In this document: piece by piece, positions 40,301 to 52,300 of the stretch
How the letters are laid out: each line of letters begins with the position of its first letter
Position numbering within the stretch: the stretch's first letter is position 1
NCBI GenBank assembly: GCA_037043235.1
Contig: JAWRVZ010000104.1
Span: 310,001-374,000 of the forward strand
DNA from: Rhodeus uyekii
Taxonomy: Eukaryota; Chordata; Actinopteri; Cypriniformes; Acheilognathidae
DNA: 64,000 nt
Reading direction: 5' to 3'
The notes under the pieces: generated by a model
What the model was told of the DNA's origin: nothing
The model's database searches: none
What the model saw: the letters and a program-made list of their open reading frames with translations, nothing else
Program-made: the position numbers and the translations under genes

Positions 40301-43300
40301 CGGTTTCATAGCGGCTGCTCCCATTACCGACTAATTGCATATGACAACGCGTGCTAGAGGTCCTGGGGGGACATCTTCAGTGTTGGCCTTCCTAAAGACC
40401 TGTGCACAGCCCATTCTCTGAATGCTTTGTCCGCATGTCGTGACTGCTGTGCCGAGGGACATGCAGTACCTGTGTCTAGTGACTTAGCCGCTTATTTTCC
40501 CCTCTGATTCCCTCTTGATGTCCGTCCTTCTGCATGGATGCCTGTGAAAGGGGCTGACAAAAAGCTCTCCCCTCTATAGGCGAGGCTGGACGCCAGAGGC
40601 GGAGGGCTCTGTTACACAGTGGCTTTGTTGGGAGCACTAGACTCTTTTCTTCCGTTTATCCGCACCATCTTGCTCTTTTTCTCTGGCCCTGTTTTTAAGT
40701 CAGAGCAGCTGTATTTATATCCTTTTCATGAAGAAAGAAAAGGAGAAAACAATGAGGCTGGATTGTGTTGTTCTCCTCTTCCCATGTGGTCACATGGGCT
40801 CCATGATGCCCTCTTCTGGAACGGAGAATCTCTGCAGACTGTTCAGAATGGATAACTACACTCACCTAAAGGATTAGTAGGAACACCTGTTCCTGAACTC
40901 CAAACTGAATGTCAGAATGAGAAAGAAAGGTGATTTAAGCAATTTTGAGCATGTTATTGGTGCCAGACGGGCTGGTCTGAGTATTTCACAATCTGCTCAG
41001 GTACTGGGACTTTCACGCACAACCATTTCTAGGGTTTACAAAGAATGGTGTGAAAAGGGAAAAACTCCAGTATGCAGTTGAAGACTGGAAAAATGTTTCC
41101 TGGTCTGATGAGTCTCGATTTCTGTTGAGACATTCAGATGGTAGAGTCAGAATTTGGCGTAAACAGAATGAGAACATGGATCCATCATGCCTTGTGACCA
41201 CTGTGCAGGCTGGTGGTGGTGGTGTAATGGTGTTTTTTGGAGGTTTTCTTGGCACACTCAAGGCCCCTTAGTGCCAATTGGGCATCGTTTAAATGCCACA
41301 GTCTACCTGAGCATTGTTTCTGACCATGTCCATCCCTTTATGACCACCATGTACCCATCCTCTGATGGCTACTTCCAGCAGGATAATGCAGGATAATGTT
41401 GATATTTTCTCTGGCTCATTCATCACAGTAGCAATGACATGCTGAGCATATACTGCAGCATCAGTAAGGGTAGTATGATAGTATGCTATAGGACAGGGCA
41501 ATATGGGCAAAAACATATCTTTTATCTTAATTAATTATCTTAATAAAATGAAAAGTAATAAAAACTTATTTTTAGGCTATTTGATTAACCCTTTACTCAC
41601 TTTACACAAATAAATACACACTTCACATTTAATATCCAACAACAAATATTTTGTATATTTTAGTATATCCTTTTCTATTGCTCTCTGTCTGTTTGCCGCA
41701 CATATGCAAAAGTGTGCTCGTTCACTGAAGTCTGTGAAGTTTAACAGAGACTTTTTTCCATACACTATACTCCATACTCATTCACTACTGACTGCAAAAT
41801 GGAAATTTTTGCTTGACTTTCTAACATTTACAAATGGAGAATATACCTGTAAAATGAAAGTTCTGAACTGAAGAAACCACCACATCGCAAATGCATTAAA
41901 CAGCACAAGTATCTGTCAGAGCATCTGATTGGGCAAACCATGTTAAACTGTTGGATTATGCACTTTCTCTGCAGTAGCTCACTCGGTGTACTCATCTAAT
42001 TTTTTTAGATGCACACGTAATATTGAACTACTGTATATCCATATAATCAGTATTGCCTCATCTTATATCACTTATATATTTAAATTATATATGGTGTGTG
42101 TGTATGTATGTATATATGTATGTATGTGTGTGTATATGTATATATGGTACAAACTCCATATACTTCCCATTCCTAGTATACTATTTTGAATATAGCCTTC
42201 AATCCCAGTCTGTATGTCTCTGACAATGTTTAGAATGGAATACAATAATACCTTGAGAAACGAGCATAATCCGTTCAAGGATCGAGCTCGTAACTCGAAT
42301 TGCTCGTATCTCAAATCTTTTTCCCCCATAAGAAATAACAGGAAAAAAATTAATCTGTTCCGGCCCTCTAAAAAACTGCCTTATTAGTGCTAATAACAAT
42401 GGAAAAAGCATGTTTTTAATTGCTAAAGAGACATATATACACAAAAAAATTATAGTACATAAGGATTCCTGTGATATAAAATAAAATTTGGTTTTAATCA
42501 TGAGTCTTACCTTCGAGACAGACAATACATAAGTGGCATGTGTAGAGGAGGAGGGATGGATAACGTAGATAATGCAAATACAATTCGGAAGTGTAGTGTT
42601 TCTTCCCGTGTAGTGTATTGGATAGGCTCAGAACCTCATATTTATTATTATTGATCACATAACTCGTGCTGCTTCCAACTTAATACTCGTGAATCACTCG
42701 TCGTCCCTGGTAACCCCAGCTGTAAAACCAAGGTGAACCTCTAGTGGAGATCATATGCAATTACCCCATAAATTAGGCGGCTTGAGCTGCCTAATTTATG
42801 CTCCGAGTGCTCGATTACCGAGCGTCGGCGTCTGTAAGCTGCTCGTATCTCAAATATTTACTCATATCTCAAAGCAAAAAATTGCTCGTATGTCGGGACA
42901 CTCGTATCTCAAGGTATTGCTGTATTAGTGTACTGCTTATTCCATACTGCCCTATATATACTGTGTACAGGCTTCTATATCAACGAATTATGCAATAAAC
43001 TATTCAACTGTACAATACTACATTGTTGCCACATGACTTCACTGTTGCATGTTAATTTAGTTGATGAAAATGAATGACAATGGAAATGCAAATGGTAACG
43101 TGAATTACAAGGTTCATACACATTTAAAAGAAAAATTTAAACATTAAAGTCTCTAATTCATTTTTAGAATGTTCGCGATTCCTGTCTAACTGTAATTTGT
43201 GTACTGAATTGTGATGGGTCTTCTTTGCATTTATTTATATTCTCTTATGTGATTGGTCGTATTATATTTATTATGCATTATGCAAATTACAATTGTTCTA

Positions 43301-46300
43301 TGCTACATTGTTGCCACATGACTTCACAATGCTGCATGCTTATTTGAGCATTCAGTTATTTAAAACAAAATACAAATATTTTTAATTTGTTACTGCAGAA
43401 ATAACCTAATTTTTGGCAGTTTAAAAAAGGATTATAAAAAAGATATCATTAGTTTCCAGTTCATTCGTCACTATTAAGATTTATTTTGCCACATTTCATT
43501 ATATTATAAAGTATTCCTCATGGTTTGCTCTAGTTGCATACTGTGTGTGTAGAAGGTCATCGATTATTCCATGCCTACAGAAAATTTGCATGCCATGAAG
43601 AGGCCTCAAAAATAATGCGTAAACATCCTCTCTGTCTCTCCGTTTCTCCTGCTCTCTCCCAGTTGGACTGAAGCTCATTATTATTGCACCGTTTTGATGG
43701 CACTGCAGTCAGATTTCAAATCTCACTGGTAGCTCGGTTACAGAATACAGCACTCTAATAACCTGAGGTCTGAGTTTAGCCAGCGCAGGGAGTGACTGGC
43801 AGCTGTACACGCAATGAACACTGGAGCAGGGTTTCATTTCAAATGCCACACTGGGTTTCCCATGCTGATCTTTTTCAAACAGTCAAGCAACAGGAAAGAC
43901 ACTGCAGGCCAGAGTGTGTTTGTGCATGCTCATCTTTTTACCACTGTAGTTAAACATTTAATGTGTTCGTATAATGAATGGTGGATGATATACCACCTAA
44001 ACCTATTGAAACGTGATGTGTGAGATAAAGTCGTATGCGATTGCCGTGTGCAGCTGTAGGCATATTGACGACATCATGCAAGTAATGAGTGTAAACAGAG
44101 TGTTTGCTATGGAGCTAAAATTCACATACAAACATCAACAAATCCAAATCTGCTATTTATTACTGGACACAAACATTTTCTTGACTTATTTTTGCTATCA
44201 ATTCAGATCCATCCACTTCAAGTAAATTGTCGTAGATCTTTTCTATATGAGGTCTGCTGTCTGTTTTTAGTATTTTGTAAGCTTTATAAGAAGTGAATTA
44301 TAAGGTTTATAAGAATTTTAAAATAAAATGTTGTGGTTTGACACCTTTTACATTAATGTCTCCCATTGTAATTTGCATACTTATTTGCATGCTGATATAG
44401 GATTGATTCTTGTTCACAGTCAAGGCTAGTAACCAAAAAGTGAGCTGCTGTTCCTTTGAGCAAGACATTTTTCAAATTCCACAGTCACTAGTATTTGTAG
44501 TTTATAAATAAAAGATTTTATTATTATTATTATTATCTTCAGTGTGAAGTCCTTTCCCTTCTACCAGAAGGCTGCAGTGAAAAAACAAACGTTAGATAGC
44601 AGTGTTTAGGGGGGACTACAACAGCTACAAACGTTAAGGCAATGCATTGCGACAGGCGGTGAAACGAGGCATTTGGGGCTGACTCTGGCTCTGTATGTGA
44701 GCTTGGACTCACCCAGAATCCCTCATGCGCTCATTTACACTGTGGCTCATTAGCCTGATTATCAAACTCTCTGTTACGCTTTCTCTCTTTCACTTGTTTT
44801 TCTGTTTTCCCTTTTGAAACACTGTTTCAATCTCTCCTTAGGACCAATGATCAGCTGGTGGCCTTCCTCTCGAAATACAGAGATATGAATTTCATCAAGT
44901 CTCACGGGAGAGATAACGCCCGGTGAGTGCTGGCATGTAATTGTGCTGATGGCTTACGGTGCCCGAGACAGTTGCACAGAAGGGTGCAAATAACCAATAA
45001 AAATACTTTTTGATTTGCATTGTTGATAATCGCCAACAGGTTCATCAGAAAACAAGGTTTGGACCGGCTTTTCTTCGAGTGTGACACCCATATGTGGCGG
45101 CTTGGAGACAGGAAAATTCCAGAAGGCATATCCGTGGATGGAGGATCTGACTGGTTTCTGCTCAACCGAATGTTTGTTGAGTACGTCATCAACTCTCAAG
45201 ATGACCTTGTGACCAACATGAAGCGTTTCTACGCATACACATTACTACCTGCGGAGGTGAGATGCCAAAATACACTCCAAAATCATGGTAAAGTAAAAAT
45301 ATGTTTTTTCATAAAAACAATGTCTAAACGTTATCTTTTTTAAACATAAATTTGCTTGTAATTTACATATTTGTATTTGGAAAATATATAAATATTGGAT
45401 TACGATTATTAAATTTAAATCTAAATAAATGTACATCTGTAGTCACAATTATTACTGGTACAGTAAACATGATCAAAGGCCGAATTGTTTATCATTTTGA
45501 TCTTTCATTAAAGTAAAATAATTGAAAGTGGGTAGTAAATCACATTATGAAAACATGCTTTTCTCCAAAACACGTTGGCCATTACTTTTTGCAACCTCCT
45601 TTTGACAAGATAACAGCTCTGAGTTTTCTCCTATAATGCCTGATGAGTTTGTAGACTAAAGAACATTCCGCCATACAGAATCTCTCCAGATCCTTCAGAC
45701 TCCCAGCTCCATGTTGGTGCTTCTTCTCCTCAGTTCACTCCACTCATTTTCTATAGGGTTCATGTCAGAAGCTTAATTTGTGCTCAATAACACATTTTTG
45801 TGTTGATTTTGATATTTGTTTTGAATCACTGTCTTGTTAGAAGATTTAACCACTGCCTATTATAAGATTTATAGCAGAGGCCATTAGGTTTTGATTTATT
45901 TTATCTGTTGGTATTTGCTAGAGTCCATGATGCCATCTGAACAAGATGTTCAGGACCTCCAGCAAAAAAAACAGACACCCAATTTAAGATCCAGACGTAT
46001 ATTTTTACCTTGGGTATGGGGTACTTTTTATCCCTGTTTGCATCAATCCTATCTAGTGGGTTTGCTGCCAAAAAGCTGCATTTTTCCTTTCTTTTCTTTT
46101 CTCCTTTTTTTTCTGTCTGACAACTTGATATGCTGGCGTTTTCTTGAAACCCTCTCAAACACCATATGGGTGATGTAGGGGTTGTTTCAATTCTAGACCC
46201 CGAAAATCAACTAATCTCTGCAGTTCTGTGATCTTTGTAGAGTCTTTGTCCACTCACTTTCCTCCTCGTTGTGTATTAGGATGATATAGACACACATCCT

Positions 46301-49300
46301 CTTCCAGGCAGATTCATAACGTCTTGATTGGACTTTGATTGGAACATCTTAATTATTCCCTTTTGAATTATTTTACTTCAGTTTTTTTATGAAAGATCAC
46401 AAGGATAAACAATGCAGATTTCTTTATACAGCTATTTTTGATCATGTTTATGAGGGGTGGCAATAATTCTGTAGGTTTAAGTTTAAAACCAGTACAGAAA
46501 ATAGGGTAAAAATGCTTTAAAAATAAGTTTAATATTGTTATATATTCATGACATACTATTATATATTCTCTGAAAAAAAGTCTTGTCTTGGTCAATTTTG
46601 CTTGTAAATGAAATTTGATATTTAGGCTGTTTAGATATTTTTAATAAAAAAAACAATGCTAATAGTGATCAAGAAGATTAATTTTGCATTGCACAATGTT
46701 ACAAAGATTCTGCTTCATTAATTCACTAGATTGGCGTTCTATTCATTTTTCTCACTTATTCAAAGAGTTTGAAGTGTACGATGATAAATTGAGTAAATTT
46801 CCAAAAAGCGAGAATGAATTTGCATAGTCTTATTTGCTCATTTGCATTGTGTATTTGCTCATTTGAAATTACTGTGTCAATGTGTTAGTTTTAATGAAGG
46901 GCTTTTTGCTGTGCCACGATGAAATTGGATTCTTCGCTCTGTCTAGGTCTAGTTATTCACCACTGAGATATTGGATATTGTGGCTTGAGAAGGCAATTGG
47001 CTCTTTTTTACTGATGTAGACATTTAACACACTAGACCTCCTGACAGGGCTATTCTGTTAGACATCCATCTTTATTTTATCAGATGTCATCATTCTGTTT
47101 CAGCCTCTTAGTCATCTGTTTTCTTCTCTTTCTCTTCACCTCCTTCCGTCCCTTCCTATTTATCATCCTCCTCCCCTGATTCTCATTCTGTCTTCGCAGT
47201 CGTTCTTCCACACAGTTCTGGAGAACAGTCCGCACTGCGAGAGCATGGTGGACAACAACCTTCGCATCACTAACTGGAATCGAAAGCTGGGCTGCAAGTG
47301 TCAATACAAGCACATCGTGGATTGGTGCGGCTGCTCGCCGAACGACTTCAAGCCCTCCGACCTGCCCCGTTTCCAGGTGAGCGTCTTGTACCCTCCCCAC
47401 TACGCTCTCAGTACTCTCGTTGTCCGACTGTATCAGTGCAGCCGGCGCTAACAGTTCAATGAACCTGATCATTAGTTCAACTCTTTTAAAGCCTTTTCAG
47501 TGACAGCGCTGACCTCACGCCTGAAGGAGACCTACTCCGTGTCCTGTTTAGTTTGAATAAGCACAATAGGGCTTTAATTTACCTTAAACAAACACTTAAT
47601 AGTGTGAGACAAGCTCTCCAGTCAGTAGTGATTTCAATCGTGATTAGAAATCCAATGAGACTCAACTAAAGGAAAGCCTTGCTAACTCGGGCCTACACAG
47701 GGGATCTGTAATTAACTCTGCCTGGCAGAAAAGGACGATGAGGGATCAATTGCAAGGCGGTCTCTCGTCAAAAGGATTCTGGTAGTGAGTCTAGTATAGT
47801 GGAATGAGGCCATGGAGCTTGACCGCAGCAGCCAATTCCCTACTTTTCCCCTACCTTTGGTCTGGAAGTCTCTCATTAGCCTCCAGTACAGAGTCAATCT
47901 TAACGTAGTCCTAACCCCAGTGACTCACTCTCTCTACTGTAAATGGAGCTACAGGCCCAGTTGAAATTAGTTTTAAACTTGTCATTCCCAGCCTGTTGAT
48001 TTTCACATCGCTGGCTGTGCTTTCTTTTTTCCATTCTGCTGCAATAGAACTGCAACTGTGCATTTTCTCTCCTTTTTGGTTTTTTCTCTCTTGCTCTATT
48101 TACCTCTATGTCGTGTTGCTTGCGGTATGGTTTCACATTAAACGATGCAGCGGTCTGTTCAGCAGGCCGTTACCTCATAAACTCCCTACTGTGCGCTCGT
48201 GTGCCAAACCATGACATCATCATCACCATGTGCCACATCAGGCAGCTTTTGCCACTTTTGCTCACGTTTTGCCCAGTAACTGCCCAGCCGAGGAAGCCAC
48301 ATTTTTTTGGAACGTCAACATCCATTATGGTCAATCTAGATGTTCATATGTTCTCATTTAAATAACATTTTGTTTTAGCATTTTTTTAGCCGTGTTTCAT
48401 TTATAGTGTTTCCTGTTCTGAATGAGGGCTGTAAACCCAGCACCATCATCACTGTATTTCGAGCGTCGCTAAATGTTTGCAGCCACAACTCCTTTATATA
48501 ATGGAGTCTTTCACGGAGCATGTTGGTTAACTCATTCAGGCCTGTGCTGGGGGAAGGGCTTGTGAGAGTTTAGCGGGTCATTATCACTGAAGGCATACCC
48601 ATAGTGAGTAATTATCCTGTGACAATACCTCCTTTCTCACAGACAGCTCTGAAGAAAAAGCACAATGGGAGAAGAAGAGAGGCTTGAAATGTGTCATGGC
48701 AGTTCAGTTTGTATCCGAGCATTTCTCACCCCTCACCCTATAAAGGCCCAAACCACATAAAAGAGTGTCCTGGACTTCAAATCACTTTTATTATTATTTT
48801 TTTCCCCACTTTCTCTTATCTCACACATTTTTGCCTTCTATAACAGTTTAAAACAGTGTTTTTCAACCTATTTTGAGCCAAGGTATATTTTATCATTGAA
48901 AAAAATCACATGACACACCACCAACCGAAAATGTTAAAAAATGAAACTCTGTAGCCTATATTAACAATATACAGTCATTTTTTTATCAAAGTTTCTTGAA
49001 TGGGAATCAAATAAACAAAAAGCAAAAAAATATTTTATGATAAATTGGTTTTCAAAAAATGTTTTTAGACCAATTAGGTGAAATTAAATAATTTTCACAG
49101 TGGTTGAAAAACACTGGTTGAAAAATAACAAATCTCTGAATACTGTTTAAAGGGATAGTTTACCCAAAAATGAAAATTCGTTAAAAAAGTCTTTCTTTTT
49201 TCTTTCTTTCTTTTGTGGAGCACAGAAGGAAATATTTTAAAGCATTGTAGTAGTTGCTGTTTTCCATGCTATTAAAAAAAAAAAGGTTTACAAGTTGCGA

Positions 49301-52300
49301 TGATAAAAAAAAATGTTTTTGATCCAGTTTAAATCATCTGAATGAATTGTTTATGCATCATTCTTTTGAATTGTCTCTTTTCCATAATTAACACTCTAAG
49401 TAATTAGTTCACGACTCGTACTGATACTTCTGATTTTTCCTTTAGTGTTGCATGGAATAAAGAAAGTCATAAGGTTTGAAACAACACAGAAATGAGTAAA
49501 TGACAGAAGCTTGCATTTTTGGGAATTTTCACTCCTTTCAAGGTTTGTTTTATTTTCTCATCTTCTAGGACAGTCTCTTGAAAGATGTCTAACAGGGGTC
49601 TGCTGTCACCTGAAAACTATTTCAAACATGAAGATTTTTGATATCTTTGGTTTTTCTCAGATGTTGCCCCTCTTATGTTACACGTGTTAGTCTGCGGGGA
49701 GCCAAGTTGAATGTGAATAATAAGCAACACCGCCGTGTCATACCAGACACATGCTGTCAATAATCTCTGGAGAATTTCTCTCAGATTCTTTTTACTTTTT
49801 CCCTTCTAGCACATCGTACTGGATGGTGTGCCACGTTTTTCAGTTTTCAGTCTCTTCGCTCTGTCACTGTTTCTTTCTCTTCCTGTTTCTAAAGTCTCAG
49901 CAGGCTGTCTTGCCTATCAGCGTCTCTTTGTCTTCACACTCACGCTCTCCTTCTTGCTCTCTCTGTCTTTGTCTCCATCAGCAAACCACCAGGCCCACGT
50001 TCTTTGCAAGGAAGTTTGAAGCCAGTGTAAATCAAGAGATAGTGAACCAGCTGGACGTCTTCCTGTTTGGGAGTATGCCGCAGGGCACGCCGGGTCTCAA
50101 GGCCTATTGGGAGAATGTTTTTGATGAAGAGGATGGTATTCACAGCCTGTCCGACGCTCATCTCACTTACTATCATGCCTTTGCCCGATTGGGTCTGGCG
50201 CGAACTGCCAACTCGTTACAGGGTGACATCGATGACAACAGCTGCAGGTCAGTATGCAGTACATTTGTTTATTTTTTAAATAGGAGCACACAATTAGTTA
50301 CCTACATTTTTGGGATTTTCTGTTATATAATCTGAGTTTATCATTTAGGAGATTTAACCACATTAAAGTCATTTTGGCCTTTATGATCATTTTTTGAAGT
50401 TTGAAAGTTTGGGGTTGCCATTGACTTCTGTTGAATGGCAAAGAGCAGCTTGCACATTTTCGTAACATCTGTGGGTTTCACATTTTACTTTGGAGATCAT
50501 GAGATGACTGAACACATCCAAAGTTGGTTATTAAACCAAGTTTTCTGCACGGCAACCAATAATTCATTGCACGTTATAGTCAACATAAATCATTTATCCT
50601 CATTGTAAGTGAATCTGTTTTTAATGTGGTTTGGGTTTTAATTTAATTCATGTTTTTCAAGGGTATCAAGAAGCATCTCATTTGGCTGGCTTTTAACTGG
50701 TGGCAGATGAATTTGCACCAAAATTGCACAGCCTTTGATGTCATCAAGAAAAAATATGTGAATATTTCAAATTGATGTCATTTTAAATTATAGAACAATT
50801 AATTGATCATATTAATACCTGTTGATGATTCAATGTGCATAGCCTACATTTTTATTTATTGTAATATAATTTAAATATAATATTACATTTTCAAATTTAA
50901 ATTTATGTTTTGATACATTTTGACTATGAATTTAGTGGTACTTGTATTTTAATCTTAAATGTATTAGTTATATACAGTATTGTGCAAAGGTTTTGTAAAA
51001 TTATATATTTTTACTACATGGGTAAAAAGGTTTTAATCTAGTTATTTGTATCTTTTGCTGTAGTGTGTCAATAAGAAATTTCAGTTTACATTTCCAAACA
51101 TTAATTTTGCCGTTAATTGTAATATTCCAGTGAGATTTGTGTATGCACAAGGAGTCTGACACAGGCGGTGCTCCACACTGAGATCTGATCTCACCATCAT
51201 CGAGTCCAAAAGAAGAAGAAGAAGAACTGTGGCAATGTCTCCAAGACACTTGATGAAACCTTCCTGTAAAGCTACAGTATTGTGAAAAGTTTTAGGCACT
51301 TGTGTAAGAATGCTGTAAAGTGAGGACACTATCAACAATAATGTCAAAAGTACATTTTATTTATCAATTTCTATTAACTAAATCAAATCAATATTTGGTG
51401 TGACCTTCCTCTACCTTTAAAAGCTTTTGTCCAAGGACACATAGTTTTTCAGGGATCATTGCAGCTCAGTTTCCTCAACCGTCTTGGAGAAGTTTCCGCA
51501 GCTCTTCTGAATTTAGTCTGTCTCAGTTTGTTCTGTTTCTTCCTGTAATCCAGACAGACTTGATGAAGGTGAGATCAGATCTCTGTGTGGAGCACTGGCT
51601 ATGTCAGACTCCTTGTGTATACACAAATCTCACCGGAAAATATTACAAATAATAGCAAAAGGAATGTAACACATTGCAACAAAAGACAGAAACAAATCAT
51701 TTGGGGGTTGAAAACACTAACCTAACTAAAATTTGGCACAGTGTGTGTGTAAACTTAGTTTAGGTTGTTTATGATGAATTTGTGTGGGTCTTTTGTTATA
51801 AGTATGTTTTGTTTGAAACCGTATGTATATTGGCATTCTGGATATTTTGAAAGCTAAATAAGTGTAAACTCATTTGTGCTGTCTGCCGAGGGAAGTGCAG
51901 CTTTGTTTGATCTCACTTGCAGCAGATCTGAAGTTCCTCAGCTGTCCAAACATCTGTCATTACTGAGATAGAGAAGAGAGAGAGGGACGGCAGAGCCGAG
52001 AGAGGATAAGGGACCGAGTTTGTCAGTCTGGCTGTGAGTTTATGTGTTTATCAGTGCAGTAATGCCTGGCGTCGCTGCTGTTTCTGTGCAAAGGGAGCGC
52101 TGGTGCGTTCTGACAAGCGAGCCACAGTATTTGGACCCTACAGGGGGACTCGCCAGGCACAAGGAGGAGGTTGTTGCTGGTCTGTGGGGGTTGGGTGGTG
52201 GCGCTCTGGGTCGTGAGTGAGGGAGAGATCTGTTTTTTTTTTTGCAGCCCTCTGTGACATTAGCAGTGAGAGGCTGAGGTGGGCCGCTTGAATAGCTGCT

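Larger units (their letters stand above)
37874..44841 (+). other. xylt1: xylt1 intron 5 (longest intron between the exons seen here)
   Basis: A 7-kb intron, GT-AG. It contains (TG)n at about 38759-38779, a diverged repeat pair member (39400-39760), a Tc1 relic (40857-41398), TA/TG-rich DNA at about 42085-42146, a pogo-like element (42243-42922), a direct-repeat pair (43018 and 43302) and (ATT)n near 44518-44536. No other gene is seen. Confidence 0.85.
47377..49981 (+). other. xylt1: xylt1 intron 8
   Basis: A 2.6-kb intron, GT-AG. It contains the hAT MITE (48854-49116) and an adjoining cyprinid TIR repeat (49147-49545). The last 150 bp are strongly C/T-rich, giving a long polypyrimidine tract for exon 9. 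Confidence 0.85.

Noticed and set aside
47080..47472. 130-codon minus-strand open frame
   Set aside because: Antisense of xylt1 exon 8 plus flanking pyrimidine-rich intron (Arg/Lys runs).
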